Positions 1-9,066 of a DNA stretch of 64,000 nucleotides are shown here, piece after piece (position 1 is the first letter of the stretch; every line of letters starts with the position of its first letter). A program made the translations under genes and the position numbers. The notes beneath the pieces were generated by a model. That model worked only from the letters and a program-made list of their open reading frames with translations, made no database searches and was not told the DNA's origin. Source of the DNA: Tamlana sp038148895 (lineage in GTDB: Bacteria; Bacteroidota; Bacteroidia; Flavobacteriales; Flavobacteriaceae); the NCBI GenBank assembly GCA_038148895.1, contig JBBVGQ010000001.1; one strand, written 5' to 3'.

Positions 1-2371
1 GAACGTTGTTTTCAGCATGACAAGCAATAACACATGCTCCACATCCTGTACAAGCATTTAAATCGATTGACAGGTTGAAATGGTGACCTATTGAACGATC
101 AAACTCATCCCATAAGTCAACTTCTGGAGATGTTACTGGAGTTTCTTCGTGATTTAATGACACCACAGGAACAGCATTCCAATGTTCTTTATCTTTGGTA
201 TTGAAAATCTCTAAAGTAGTTTCTTTAACAATATCACCACGTCCCATTAAGGTATTGTGCAATTGAACACAAGCAAACTCGTGTTCTCCACCAGCAGCCT
301 CAACAGTTACGCTTTGAACATTGTTAAACCCTTGGTATAACGGATAAGCATTTACACCTGTTTGCATCTCTGCTTTCATCCCTTTGGTTTTTCCATAACC
401 CAAGGCTAAACCAACGGAACCTTTAGCTTGACCTGGCTGTATAATAACAGGAACTGTTACAGAAACACCATTAACAGTAACTTTAGCATAATTACTGTTT
501 AATGCACCATTGGCAACGTGAATATTGGTTAAACCCATGCTATCGGCATCAGCTTTTGAAACAGTTAAGTAGTTATCCCAAGCTGTTCTAGTAATTGGGT
601 CTGGAAACTCTTGTAACCATGGGTTATTGGCCTGTTGGCCATCACCCATACCTGTTTTGGTATATAATGTTAATTCTAAACCTTCCGTTTTAGCAGATGC
701 TGCTAAAGATCTGGCTGCATTTCCAAATGGTATTGCAGTTGTTTCTTCTTCAACCTCGGAAGTGCTTTCAGTTTCTGCCGCAATAGTGCCGACAAAAACA
801 CCATCGTGCAATGCTTGGTTAAAGGAACTTCCTCCTAAAATACTTGTACCCCAAGCATCTTTGATATAATCGTGATAAGAAACATCGTTTCCAGTCCATT
901 TCAACAAAGCTTCTTGAAACTGTCTGGTATCAAATAAAGGACGAATTGCTGGTTGCGTTAATGCGTAATGTCCCTTTTTAATTTCAACATCACCCCAAGC
1001 TTCTAAGTAGTGAGGCGCTGCTGCAATATATTGTGCTTCTGTAGACGTCTCATCTTCTTTTAAAGAAAACGCTACAGAAAGTTCAGTCTTTTTTAAACCA
1101 TCAACAAAGTCGGCTGAATTTGGCAAAGAGTAAACAGGATTAACACCGCTCATAATAATGGCTGCTACTTTTCCTGATTTCATATCAGCAACCAATTTGG
1201 CTACTGTTTTATCACTACCCTGTCTTGTTTTAATTGGTGTTTTTGGGTCGAAGGCTTTGCTTCCTAAGGCTTCATTGATTTCAAAAACAACTGTTTGTGC
1301 ATTTACATCTTGAATACCTGTAACGACAACACCATTGCTTCCAGCCTTTTTAAGTTGAGAAGCTGCATTCTTAACAGCATCTTCTATATTTTCTGATAAC
1401 TCTCCCGAAACTGAACCTCCAACTACATAGCTATGCAATTTAGCTAAAGCTATTTTTTGTTGTGATGGGGTTAATGGCACACGTTTATCAGCATTTGCAC
1501 CAGTTAAAGACATATTAGCCTCAAACTGAATGTGACGCGACATTTTACCGTGGTCTGGAATTCTGTTTTTAGAATAACCCGAATCAAAACCACCTCCTTG
1601 CCAATCTCCCAAGAAATCAGCACCAACAGAAACTATCGTCATGGCTTTTTCAAAATCGTAATTTGCCAATCCACGTTCCCCATATTTAGCTTGGTATGCG
1701 TCCAATGCAGCAGATTCTGAGACAGCATCATATACCACATGGCGAACATTACCATACTTTTCTTTAAATTCTGAAATTAACTTGCTCGTTGATGGGCTAG
1801 CAAAAGTTTGTGTCAATAACACAATATCTTTATTTGCTGCAGCTATATCAGTTAACTTCTTTGTTGTTTCGGCATCAAAGTCACTCCAAGATATAGACGT
1901 TCCTTCTTTCTTTGGACCTTGAACCCTCAAACTGTCATACAAACCTAAAACCGATGCGTTAACCCTGGCATTTGCATTACCATTGGTTGCAGCCATCGCG
2001 TTATTTTCAATTTTTATCGGACGGCCTTCACGCGTTTTCACCAAAACACTCGCAAAATCAAATCCATCTGCAATTGTAGTTGCATAGTAGTTGGCCACAC
2101 CAGGAATAATTTCAGTTGGCTGTACTACATAAGGAATGGATTTTTTAACGGGGCCTTCGCAAGCAGCCAAAGAAGCAGCAGCCGTAGTAAACCCTACATA
2201 TTTTAAGAAATCGCGACGAGTAGTTGATGTAGATTCCAATGTGTTTTTATCACCTAAAAACTCATCAGTAGGAATTTCGTTAACAAACTCGTTTTGTTTT
2301 AGCGTCTCAACAATAGAGCTATTTTCGTTAAGCTCTTCAACACTTTTCCAGTATTTCTTGTTTGATGACAT
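1..2371 (-). CDS. actB: Alternative complex III subunit ActB, Tat-exported Fe-S/molybdopterin-like protein (partial)
   Basis: This is the large iron-sulfur subunit of alternative complex III, which oxidises quinol and passes electrons to c-type cytochromes at the inner membrane. About 790 residues are present and the C-terminus runs off the window edge. A twin-arginine motif TRRDFLK lies at residues 51-57, followed by a hydrophobic stretch and a lipobox-like LAAC at 68-71, so Tat export is expected. The middle resembles the molybdopterin oxidoreductase fold. At the edge a ferredoxin-type cluster begins: Cys 774, 777, 780 and 784 (CxxCxxCxxxC). The start ATG (2371-2369) lies 33 nt after the actA stop, so the two are co-transcribed; actC and later subunits should lie beyond base 1. 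Family identity is confident. Confidence 0.93.
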   Translation of the reverse strand, partial: MSSNKKYWKSVEELNENSSIVETLKQNEFVNEIPTDEFLGDKNTLESTSTTRRDFLKYVGFTTAAASLAACEGPVKKSIPYVVQPTEIIPGVANYYATTIADGFDFASVLVKTREGRPIKIENNAMAATNGNANARVNASVLGLYDSLRVQGPKKEGTSISWSDFDAETTKKLTDIAAANKDIVLLTQTFASPSTSKLISEFKEKYGNVRHVVYDAVSESAALDAYQAKYGERGLANYDFEKAMTIVSVGADFLGDWQGGGFDSGYSKNRIPDHGKMSRHIQFEANMSLTGANADKRVPLTPSQQKIALAKLHSYVVGGSVSGELSENIEDAVKNAASQLKKAGSNGVVVTGIQDVNAQTVVFEINEALGSKAFDPKTPIKTRQGSDKTVAKLVADMKSGKVAAIIMSGVNPVYSLPNSADFVDGLKKTELSVAFSLKEDETSTEAQYIAAAPHYLEAWGDVEIKKGHYALTQPAIRPLFDTRQFQEALLKWTGNDVSYHDYIKDAWGTSILGGSSFNQALHDGVFVGTIAAETESTSEVEEETTAIPFGNAARSLAASAKTEGLELTLYTKTGMGDGQQANNPWLQEFPDPITRTAWDNYLTVSKADADSMGLTNIHVANGALNSNYAKVTVNGVSVTVPVIIQPGQAKGSVGLALGYGKTKGMKAEMQTGVNAYPLYQGFNNVQSVTVEAAGGEHEFACVQLHNTLMGRGDIVKETTLEIFNTKDKEHWNAVPVVSLNHEETPVTSPEVDLWDEFDRSIGHHFNLSIDLNACTGCGACVIACHAENNV

Positions 2372-2404
2372 ATTATATAATTGAATTACTTCTTGTTAAA
2401 TTTA

Positions 2405-3697
2405 TTAATAGTGACATTTACCACATTCCAAACCACCCATTTGAGCAGCCGTCAACTCATCCACACCATATTTTTTGGATAATTCTTCGTGAATTTTCTC
2501 GTAGTAGGCATTGTCTTTTACAGCCACATTTGTTTCTCTGTGGCAGTTAATACACCATCCCATGGTAAGCGGAGCATGTTGATATAAAATCTCCATTTCT
2601 TCAACAGGACCGTGGCAAGTTTGACACTCTACACCAGCTACAGTTACGTGCTGAGAGTGATTAAAATAAGCAAAATCCGGCAAATTATGAATACGAACCC
2701 ATTTTACCGGTTGTGACTCTCCTGTATATTTTTGATCAGCATCGCTCCATCCAGCAGCAGCATATAGTTTTTTGATTTCACCATCATAGAACTCTTTAGT
2801 GTATTCTGGAGAAGTTTCACCATTATATTCGTAAATAGACTTGTGGCAGTTCATACAAACATTTAATGAAGGAATACCAGAAGTTTTACTAACCCTTGCT
2901 GAAGAGTGACAGTATTTACAATCTATACCATTATCACCTGCATGAATTTTATGTGAAAAATGAATTGGCTGTACTGGTTGATAACCTTGGTCTACACCAA
3001 CCTGCATTAAGTAACCATATACAAAATAAGCACTTGCCAATAAAAAGAATATGGCGGTCACCAACATTAAAAATTGGTTTTGCAAAAACGCCTTCCAAAG
3101 CGGTGTTCTCTTAGCTTCTTCTGGCAATTCAATATTTTGGGCAGCAGCAAAACGACGTAACGTTTTATTTACCAAATAAAGACCAATAGCCAACAAAATA
3201 AATAGGATAGCTAAAGCGCCCAAAATGATTTCGTTTGAAATACCACCAGTTGCACCAGCGGGCTGTCCCCCTTGAGCGGCTACAGCCGTTTCAGCAGGAA
3301 CAGCTTTTTCTTCTGCAGTATATGCTAAAATATTATTGATATCCTCGTCAGACAGTTGAGGAAATGCGGTCATTGCAGCACCGCCGTATTCATTATAAAC
3401 TTTGTTGGCATAAGCATCACCAGACTTTATAACTCCTGAGCTGTTACGAATCCAAGCATAAATCCAATCTCTATCCAATCCTTCATCATCGGCTAAACGT
3501 TGCTCAACCTTACGTAATGCAGGACCAGTCATTTTTTTATCTAATTGATGACACGCCGCACAATTGGCATTAAACAATGATTTTCCTTTTGCTGGATCTC
3601 CATCTTGAGCAGAAAGAGAAGCTGTAAACGCTAATAAAATAATTAAGCTTAAACGAAGAATATTAGTGCCTAATTTACGGTGAATCACCTGTCTCAT
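2405..3697 (-). CDS. actA: Alternative complex III subunit ActA, multihaem cytochrome c
   Basis: This membrane-anchored c-type cytochrome of alternative complex III relays electrons from ActB to the terminal oxidase. Six CxxCH haem sites are visible, at residues 46, 260, 281, 358, 382 and 425. The first sits in an N-terminal mono-haem cytochrome c domain behind a signal segment (about 12-30). The other five form the usual pentahaem domain after two hydrophobic segments (about 155-177 and 207-230). I chose ATG 3697 (430 aa) because the signal peptide begins there; an in-frame start at 3784 would add 29 residues that do not resemble a leader. It is followed by actB after 33 nt. Confidence 0.9.
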   Translation of the reverse strand: MRQVIHRKLGTNILRLSLIILLAFTASLSAQDGDPAKGKSLFNANCAACHQLDKKMTGPALRKVEQRLADDEGLDRDWIYAWIRNSSGVIKSGDAYANKVYNEYGGAAMTAFPQLSDEDINNILAYTAEEKAVPAETAVAAQGGQPAGATGGISNEIILGALAILFILLAIGLYLVNKTLRRFAAAQNIELPEEAKRTPLWKAFLQNQFLMLVTAIFFLLASAYFVYGYLMQVGVDQGYQPVQPIHFSHKIHAGDNGIDCKYCHSSARVSKTSGIPSLNVCMNCHKSIYEYNGETSPEYTKEFYDGEIKKLYAAAGWSDADQKYTGESQPVKWVRIHNLPDFAYFNHSQHVTVAGVECQTCHGPVEEMEILYQHAPLTMGWCINCHRETNVAVKDNAYYEKIHEELSKKYGVDELTAAQMGGLECGKCHY

Positions 3698-3887
3698 ATT
3701 GTTGGTTATATTAACTTCTATACTTTGGTACGATTTTTTCTTTAACAAAAACAGAAAAAATACAGTTAAAAAAATCTCTCGCAAAAGTAATATTAAAAGT
3801 CGATTCCCAAAATGTTAGAGAAGTGTTAATAGCTAATTTAGAGTAATTCTAAATAATAAAAAAGCCCTCTTTTTAGTTAATAACCTA

Positions 3888-3895
3888 TACATTTG
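3888..3895 (+). promoter_or_regulatory. Bacteroidota -7 box (TACATTTG) upstream of the SPOR gene
   Basis: TACATTTG matches the Bacteroidota TAnnTTTG consensus exactly and lies 17 nt before the ATG at 3913. No good -33 TTG is seen at the usual distance. Its position rules out the in-frame GTG at 3895 as the start, since that codon would overlap the box. Confidence 0.45.
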
Positions 3896-3912
3896 TGATA
3901 AATATTTTGAAA

Positions 3913-4314
3913 ATGGAACCATTAAAATTGAAAATCAGTTTTTTAAGTCTTTTCGCTTTCCTGCTGTGTGTATCATACAGCTACTCCCAGCAAGGGAATG
4001 TTACTGTAAATCAAGATAAAAAAATAGCGGCTTTGTTAGATCTTAAAAAGGAAATGAACAAGAGTGACAACGACTCCGATAGATACAAAATACAAGTTTA
4101 CTCAGGAAATCGTTCTGGAGCACAAAGTGCACAAAGTGAATTCAGTAAGTCTTTTGCCGATTGGCACCCGACAATGCAATATGAAACACCTAATTTTAAA
4201 ATATGGGCCGGTAATTTTAGAACACGATTGGAAGCCGATCGGGCACTTCAAAAAATAAAGCGGACATTCCCGAGTGCATTTATTTTCAAACCGAAGAAAA
4301 ATAATAGTAAATAA
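3913..4314 (+). CDS. Small exported SPOR-domain protein
   Basis: A 133-residue protein with an N-terminal signal peptide (hydrophobic core about 8-22, ending at a SYSQ-like cleavage site), a short charged linker, and a C-terminal SPOR-type domain. That domain starts at YKIQVYSG and contains the typical F-x-x-W-x-G-NFRTRLEA pattern. SPOR domains bind denuded peptidoglycan, so a periplasmic role at the septum or in the cell wall is inferred. The gene stands alone and converges on infB, sharing a bidirectional terminator with it. ATG 3913 is preferred over the GTG at 3895 because of the promoter box and the signal peptide. Confidence 0.8.
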   Translation: MEPLKLKISFLSLFAFLLCVSYSYSQQGNVTVNQDKKIAALLDLKKEMNKSDNDSDRYKIQVYSGNRSGAQSAQSEFSKSFADWHPTMQYETPNFKIWAGNFRTRLEADRALQKIKRTFPSAFIFKPKKNNSK

Positions 4315-4343
4315 AAAAGCCGTGCAAATTGCACGGCTTTTTT
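4313..4343. terminator. Bidirectional intrinsic terminator between the SPOR gene and infB
   Basis: A stem GCCGTGC/GCACGGC with an AAATT loop is flanked by six A on the left and seven T on the right, so it works on both strands. It lies exactly between the two convergent stop codons. Confidence 0.88.
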
Positions 4344-4353
4344 GTCTTTAATT

Positions 4354-7062
4354 TTATTTCAATTTCTTTTTTACTTCAACTTCGTGGAAGGCTTCAATGA
4401 TATCACCTTCTTTAATATCGTTGTAGTTTTTAATTTGCATACCACAGTCATACCCTTTGGCAACTTCCTTAACATCGTCTTTAAAACGTTTCAGGGAAGC
4501 CAATTCGCCTGTGTGAACAACAACACCATCACGAATTAATCGTACTCCAGAGTTTCTGAAAATTTTTCCGTTGGTAACCATACAACCTGCAATACTTCCT
4601 ACTTTTGAAACCTTGAATATTTCTCTAATTTCAGCCGTACCGGTAATTTCCTCTTTTAGCTCTGGAGACAACATACCTTCCATAGCATCTTTAAGGTCGT
4701 TTATGGCATCGTAGATGATTGAATATGTTCTAATATCTATTTCTTCTTTATCTGCAATGGTTCTTGCATTTCCTACCGGACGCACATTAAATCCAATGAT
4801 AATGGCATCAGAAGCAGAAGCCAGCAACACGTCGCTTTCGGTTATCGCTCCAACACCTTTATGGATGATATTTACATGAATTTCTTCCGTTGATAATTTT
4901 TGGAATGAATCTGTAAGTGCTTCTACCGAACCGTCAACGTCACCTTTAAGAATGATGTTTAATTCTTGGAAATCCCCAAGGGCAATTCTACGACCAATCT
5001 CATCAAGAGTAATATGACGTTGTGTTCTAACGGATTGTTCACGTTGTAACTGAGCACGTTTTGCTGCAATTTGTTTTGCTTCGCGTTCGTCCTCAAAAAC
5101 GTTGAACTTATCACCTGCTTGCGGTGCACCGTCCAATCCTAGAATCGATACCGGTGTAGACGGCCCTGCAACCTTTACATTGTGACCACGCTCATCTTGC
5201 ATAGCCCTAACCTTACCACTGTGCTGTCCTGCCAATACATAATCGCCAACCCTCAAGGTTCCTGCTTGCACTAAAACAGTGGATACATAACCACGACCTT
5301 TATCTAAGAATGCCTCTACAACCGTACCTACAGCAGGTTTGTTAGGATTTGCCTTTAACTCCAATAATTCAGCTTCAAGCAATACTTTTTCCAAAAGCTC
5401 TTTAACGCCAGTACCAAATTTTGCAGAGATGTCATGTGATTGAATTTTTCCTCCCCAATCTTCCACCAATAAATTCATATTGGCCAATCCTTCTTTAATT
5501 TTATCAGGTTTAGCGTCTGGTTTATCAATCTTATTAATTGCAAACACGATAGGTACACCTGCCGCTTGAGCATGCGCAATGGCTTCCTTGGTTTGTGGCA
5601 TGATATCATCATCTGCCGCAGCAACTATAATGGCGATATCGGTAACTTGGGCTCCACGAGCACGCATCGCTGTAAAGGCCTCGTGACCTGGTGTATCTAA
5701 AAATGCGATTTTTTGTCCGTTTTCCAATTCTACACCATAAGCACCAATGTGCTGGGTAATGCCACCGGATTCGCCTGCAATTACATTTTCTTCACGAATA
5801 TAGTCCAGAAGTGATGTTTTACCATGATCTACGTGACCCATCACCGTAACGATTGGTGCCCTTGGCTTTAAATCTTGTGGTTTATCCTCAACTTCCTCTA
5901 TTGATTCTTCAATATCGGCAGTTACAAATGAAACTTTATAACCAAATTCTTCAGCAACGATTGATAGCGTTTCTGCATCCAAACGCTGGTTCATGGTCAC
6001 CATCATACCAAGAGACATACACGCCGAAATAATTTCGGTTACACTAACGTCCATCATGGTTGCAACTTCACTTGCCGTAACAAACTCTGTTACTTTTAAG
6101 ATTTTGCTTTCTTCCGCTTCTAATTGTTGATCAAGCTCAGATTGTTCTCTATGCAGATCTCTTTTATCTCTTCTGTATTTAGCACCTTTACCTTTAGCAG
6201 ATTTACCTTGAAGCTTTTCAAGCGTTTCACGAACTTGTTTTTTTACATCTTCTTCGCTAGGCTCCTCTTTTAATATATTTCGACGTCCTTGGCCTTTGCC
6301 CTTGAAACGATCACCGCCAGAACGGTTATCTCCTTTATTATCTTGAAGTCCACCTCCTTTACTTATTCTACGGCGTTTCTTTTTATTTGAGGATCCAGCG
6401 TCTCCAGACTTTGACTCAGCTTTCTTCTCTTCTTTCTTTTTCTTTGGCTTGTTGAACTGGGATAAATCTATTTTATCACCTGCTATTTTTGGACCACTAA
6501 GTTTTTGGTATTGAGTTTTAACCTGTTCCTCTGGCACTACCATTTCACCATCAATCTCAACCTTTTTAGGTTCTGGCTTTGATGGCTTTTCTATTTTTGA
6601 TTCTTCTTTTGCCTTAGGAGCTTCTACCTTTTCTTCTTCTTTAGAAACTGGTTCTTCTGCTGGCTTTTTATCCTCAACAACTGGTTTAGGCTTATTAGAG
6701 TCTAAATCTATTTTGCCAACCTGTTTTGGGCCGGATAATGTTTTTGATGCTTTTACAACTTCTTCTTGTCGGGCTATTTCTTTGGCTTCTTCCGCTTTTT
6801 GCTTGTCTTCCAATTCTTGTTCACGCTTAATGCGTAAATCTTCCTTTTCTTTTAGCTTAGCTTCACTAACTTTTTGCGACTTCATTTTCTTGTTAGCATC
6901 TGTCTCAAATTCATCTGAAAGAATGTTATAGGTTTCTTCAGAAATTTTTGTAGTCGGACGCTTTTCTATTTCAATGCCTTTGGAATCCAAAAATTCCACA
7001 GCACGATCTAGAGAAATGTTCAGTTCGCGTAATACTTTATTTAATCTAATTGTTTCAGCCAT
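4354..7062 (-). CDS. infB: Translation initiation factor IF-2
   Basis: This GTPase delivers initiator tRNA to the 30S subunit during translation initiation. The 902 residues comprise an N-terminal IF2_N helix domain, a long Lys/Glu-rich low-complexity linker (about 60-320), then the G domain and domains II-IV. The G motifs are plain: GHVDHGKT near residue 407, DTPGHEAF, and NKID. The length fits Bacteroidota IF-2, which have extended linkers. It is the last gene of rimP-nusA-infB, 78 nt after nusA. That gap holds a hairpin and a good promoter match, so infB may also be transcribed separately. Confidence 0.98.
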   Translation of the reverse strand: MAETIRLNKVLRELNISLDRAVEFLDSKGIEIEKRPTTKISEETYNILSDEFETDANKKMKSQKVSEAKLKEKEDLRIKREQELEDKQKAEEAKEIARQEEVVKASKTLSGPKQVGKIDLDSNKPKPVVEDKKPAEEPVSKEEEKVEAPKAKEESKIEKPSKPEPKKVEIDGEMVVPEEQVKTQYQKLSGPKIAGDKIDLSQFNKPKKKKEEKKAESKSGDAGSSNKKKRRRISKGGGLQDNKGDNRSGGDRFKGKGQGRRNILKEEPSEEDVKKQVRETLEKLQGKSAKGKGAKYRRDKRDLHREQSELDQQLEAEESKILKVTEFVTASEVATMMDVSVTEIISACMSLGMMVTMNQRLDAETLSIVAEEFGYKVSFVTADIEESIEEVEDKPQDLKPRAPIVTVMGHVDHGKTSLLDYIREENVIAGESGGITQHIGAYGVELENGQKIAFLDTPGHEAFTAMRARGAQVTDIAIIVAAADDDIMPQTKEAIAHAQAAGVPIVFAINKIDKPDAKPDKIKEGLANMNLLVEDWGGKIQSHDISAKFGTGVKELLEKVLLEAELLELKANPNKPAVGTVVEAFLDKGRGYVSTVLVQAGTLRVGDYVLAGQHSGKVRAMQDERGHNVKVAGPSTPVSILGLDGAPQAGDKFNVFEDEREAKQIAAKRAQLQREQSVRTQRHITLDEIGRRIALGDFQELNIILKGDVDGSVEALTDSFQKLSTEEIHVNIIHKGVGAITESDVLLASASDAIIIGFNVRPVGNARTIADKEEIDIRTYSIIYDAINDLKDAMEGMLSPELKEEITGTAEIREIFKVSKVGSIAGCMVTNGKIFRNSGVRLIRDGVVVHTGELASLKRFKDDVKEVAKGYDCGMQIKNYNDIKEGDIIEAFHEVEVKKKLK

Positions 7063-7081
7063 AAATTGCCTTTAAAATACT

Positions 7082-7114
7082 CAAATCTATATTTTGTGCC
7101 AATTTAGGCACAAA
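7082..7114 (-). promoter_or_regulatory. Internal infB promoter and overlapping hairpin in the nusA-infB gap
   Basis: On the minus strand, TTTG (7114-7111), 21 nt, then TAGATTTG (7089-7082) fits the flavobacterial TTG-N17-23-TAnnTTTG consensus. The -7 box lies 19 nt before the infB ATG. The same bases hold a perfect 8-bp inverted repeat, TTTGTGCC (7093-7100) with GGCACAAA (7107-7114) and a 6-nt loop. No T-run follows the repeat, so it is not a terminator. It could be an operator or an mRNA hairpin. Confidence 0.55.
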
Positions 7115-7140
7115 GTAATGCAAAACTGCATTATTATTTA

Positions 7141-8373
7141 CTATTCTTCAAATTCTTCTCTTAGAATTCTGATAACATCCAAAATGGTTTCTTCTTCTAA
7201 GTCTGTTCTTTTTACCAAATCGTCAACCTCTTGCTCTAATACACTTTTTGCGGTATCCAATCCAGCTTTGCTAAATTCTTCAATAATCCAGCCTTCAATT
7301 TCATCAGAGAATTCTCTTAATTCAACATCTTCCTCTGCACCTTCCCTGAACACATCAATTTCATAACCCGTTAACTGACCCGCCAAACGGATGTTGTGTC
7401 CGCCTCTACCTATAGCCTTACTTACTTCTTCTGGTTTTAAAATAACCTCGGCACGTTTGGCTTCTTCATCAATTTTTATAGACGTTACACGAGCAGGGCT
7501 TAATGCTCTGGTAATGTACAATTGCAAGTTATTCGTATAATTAATTACATCAATGTTTTCATTACCCAACTCTCGAACAATACCGTGAATCCTGGAACCC
7601 TTCATACCAACGCAAGCCCCTACTGGGTCAATTCTATCGTCATAAGAATCTACGGCTACTTTTGCTTTTTCACCTGGTATCCTCACTACATTTTTAATAG
7701 TAATCAATCCATCAAAAACTTCTGGTATTTCTTGTTCAAATAATTTTTCTAAAAATACTGGGGAGCTTCTGCTCATTATAATGGTTGGTTTGGCTCCCTT
7801 AAGCTCAACACTGTCAATAACACCACGTACGTTATCTCCTTTTCTAAAGAAATCTGATGGTATTTGTTTATCTTTTGGAAGTACAATTTCATTGCCTTCA
7901 TCGTCCAACAAAATAACCGCTCTATGACGTATGTGATGCACCTCAGCGGTGTAAATTTCGCCAACTAAATCTTTAAATTGTTTGTAGATTATGGTATTGT
8001 CGTGCTCATGGATTTTTGAAATTAGGTTTTGACGCAATGCCAAAATAGCACGTCTTCCTAAATTTATAAGTTTTACCTCCTCAGACACATCTTCTCCTAC
8101 TTCAAAATCTGGCTCAATTTTGCGTGCTTCAGACAATGAAATTTCTTGGTTTTCGTCTTCAACCTCACCATCGGCAACAACAACTCTATTTCTCCATATT
8201 TCCAAGTCACCCTTATCTGGGTTAACAATAATGTCAAAATTATCATCATCACCAAATTTCTTCTTAAGGGCACTTCTAAAAACATCCTCTAAAATTGCCA
8301 TTAACGTAACTCTATCAATGAGTTTATCGTCTTTGAATTCTGAAAAAGATTCAATCAACGCGACATTTTCCAT
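7141..8373 (-). CDS. nusA: Transcription termination/antitermination factor NusA
   Basis: This RNA polymerase-associated factor controls pausing, termination and antitermination. The 410 residues contain the N-terminal RNAP-binding domain (starting NVALIESFSEFKDDKLIDR), an S1-like RNA-binding segment, and two KH domains (including VGACVGMKGSRIHGIVREL and AIGRGGHNIRLAGQLTGYEI). The short acidic tail is typical of non-proteobacterial NusA, which lack the C-terminal acidic repeats. It begins 13 nt after rimP, in the conserved rimP-nusA-infB order. Confidence 0.97.
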   Translation of the reverse strand: MENVALIESFSEFKDDKLIDRVTLMAILEDVFRSALKKKFGDDDNFDIIVNPDKGDLEIWRNRVVVADGEVEDENQEISLSEARKIEPDFEVGEDVSEEVKLINLGRRAILALRQNLISKIHEHDNTIIYKQFKDLVGEIYTAEVHHIRHRAVILLDDEGNEIVLPKDKQIPSDFFRKGDNVRGVIDSVELKGAKPTIIMSRSSPVFLEKLFEQEIPEVFDGLITIKNVVRIPGEKAKVAVDSYDDRIDPVGACVGMKGSRIHGIVRELGNENIDVINYTNNLQLYITRALSPARVTSIKIDEEAKRAEVILKPEEVSKAIGRGGHNIRLAGQLTGYEIDVFREGAEEDVELREFSDEIEGWIIEEFSKAGLDTAKSVLEQEVDDLVKRTDLEEETILDVIRILREEFEE

Positions 8374-8386
8374 AATCTATTTAAAA

Positions 8387-8848
8387 TTAAAATTTAATCA
8401 TAACTTTTGCTTCTACAATGTTTTCATAAGGAATTTGAACTTCCTTTTTTATGGTTACTTTGCCTTTACCCACAGGTTTTGGCTCTCTAACTTTCCACTC
8501 CAAGGTGATATCATTATCTGATGTTTTGGTCAAAACCCCTTCCACTTCATCCTCGGCCGTTTTAACCTTCAAGGTTCTTTTAACATTCTTTTTATACTGT
8601 CGTTTATGGACCAATGGAGATGCTGCTCCGGCCGACATAACTTCCAAGGAAAAATCTTGTTCTTCCCTGTCCAAATTATGTTCAATGGCGCGGCTTACAA
8701 ACATACAGTCTTCAACCAAAATACCATTGTCGCCATCAATAATCACCTTTATGTGGCTATCGCCTGAAATGGACAAATCAATAAGGAACAAATCTGGTCT
8801 TTCAATCAGCGCAGCATCCAGTAATTCGGCAACCTTGGTTTTAAACAT
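8387..8848 (-). CDS. rimP: Ribosome maturation factor RimP
   Basis: RimP is needed for maturation of the 30S ribosomal subunit. The 153 residues show the two-domain RimP layout: an N-terminal alpha/beta domain with DGDNGILVEDCMFVSRAIE and VMSAGAASPL, then a C-terminal SH3-like barrel. It is the first gene of rimP-nusA-infB. The start ATG at 8848 lies about 15 nt after a strong hairpin with a T-run, within the leader. Confidence 0.95.
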   Translation of the reverse strand: MFKTKVAELLDAALIERPDLFLIDLSISGDSHIKVIIDGDNGILVEDCMFVSRAIEHNLDREEQDFSLEVMSAGAASPLVHKRQYKKNVKRTLKVKTAEDEVEGVLTKTSDNDITLEWKVREPKPVGKGKVTIKKEVQIPYENIVEAKVMIKF

Positions 8849-8857
8849 TTTTTAGTA

Positions 8858-8884
8858 TAAAAAGAGGGGACTTTTCGTCCCCTC
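8858..8884 (-). terminator. Terminator-like hairpin in the rimP leader
   Basis: Read on the minus strand this is GAGGGGAC, a 5-nt GAAAA loop, GTCCCCTC, then TTTTT, ending about 10 nt before the rimP ATG. No minus-strand gene lies within 1 kb upstream, so it is more likely a leader attenuator of rimP-nusA-infB than the end of another transcript. The stem is perfect at 8 bp with six G-C pairs. Confidence 0.6.
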
Positions 8885-8913
8885 ATAATCTTTAATTTCG
8901 CCTTTCAACGGTG

Positions 8914-8921
8914 CAAATATA
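8914..8921 (-). promoter_or_regulatory. -7 box (TATATTTG) of the rimP-nusA-infB operon
   Basis: TATATTTG on the minus strand matches TAnnTTTG exactly, 65 nt before the rimP ATG. It would place the leader hairpin inside the transcript. No -33 TTG is seen at the expected distance. Confidence 0.5.
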
Positions 8922-9066
8922 TAACATTTTATTGATTTTTAAAGGAATATTTCATAAATTTAAATACCGCTTGCTTGTGAGAGCTTGATATTTCTGGGCT
9001 TACAATTTTTTACGCCTTTTTTATGAATATCATTTTTTAAACACAAACTAACTAAACCATGAACTG

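Noticed and set aside
10..24. Match of TTCAGCATGACAA to the palindromic repeat
   Set aside because: It falls inside actB and encodes the Fe-S Cys-His segment; the shared bases are chance.
3698..3784. Longer actA start at 3784
   Set aside because: The extra 29 residues do not resemble a leader, and the true signal segment starts after Met at 3697.
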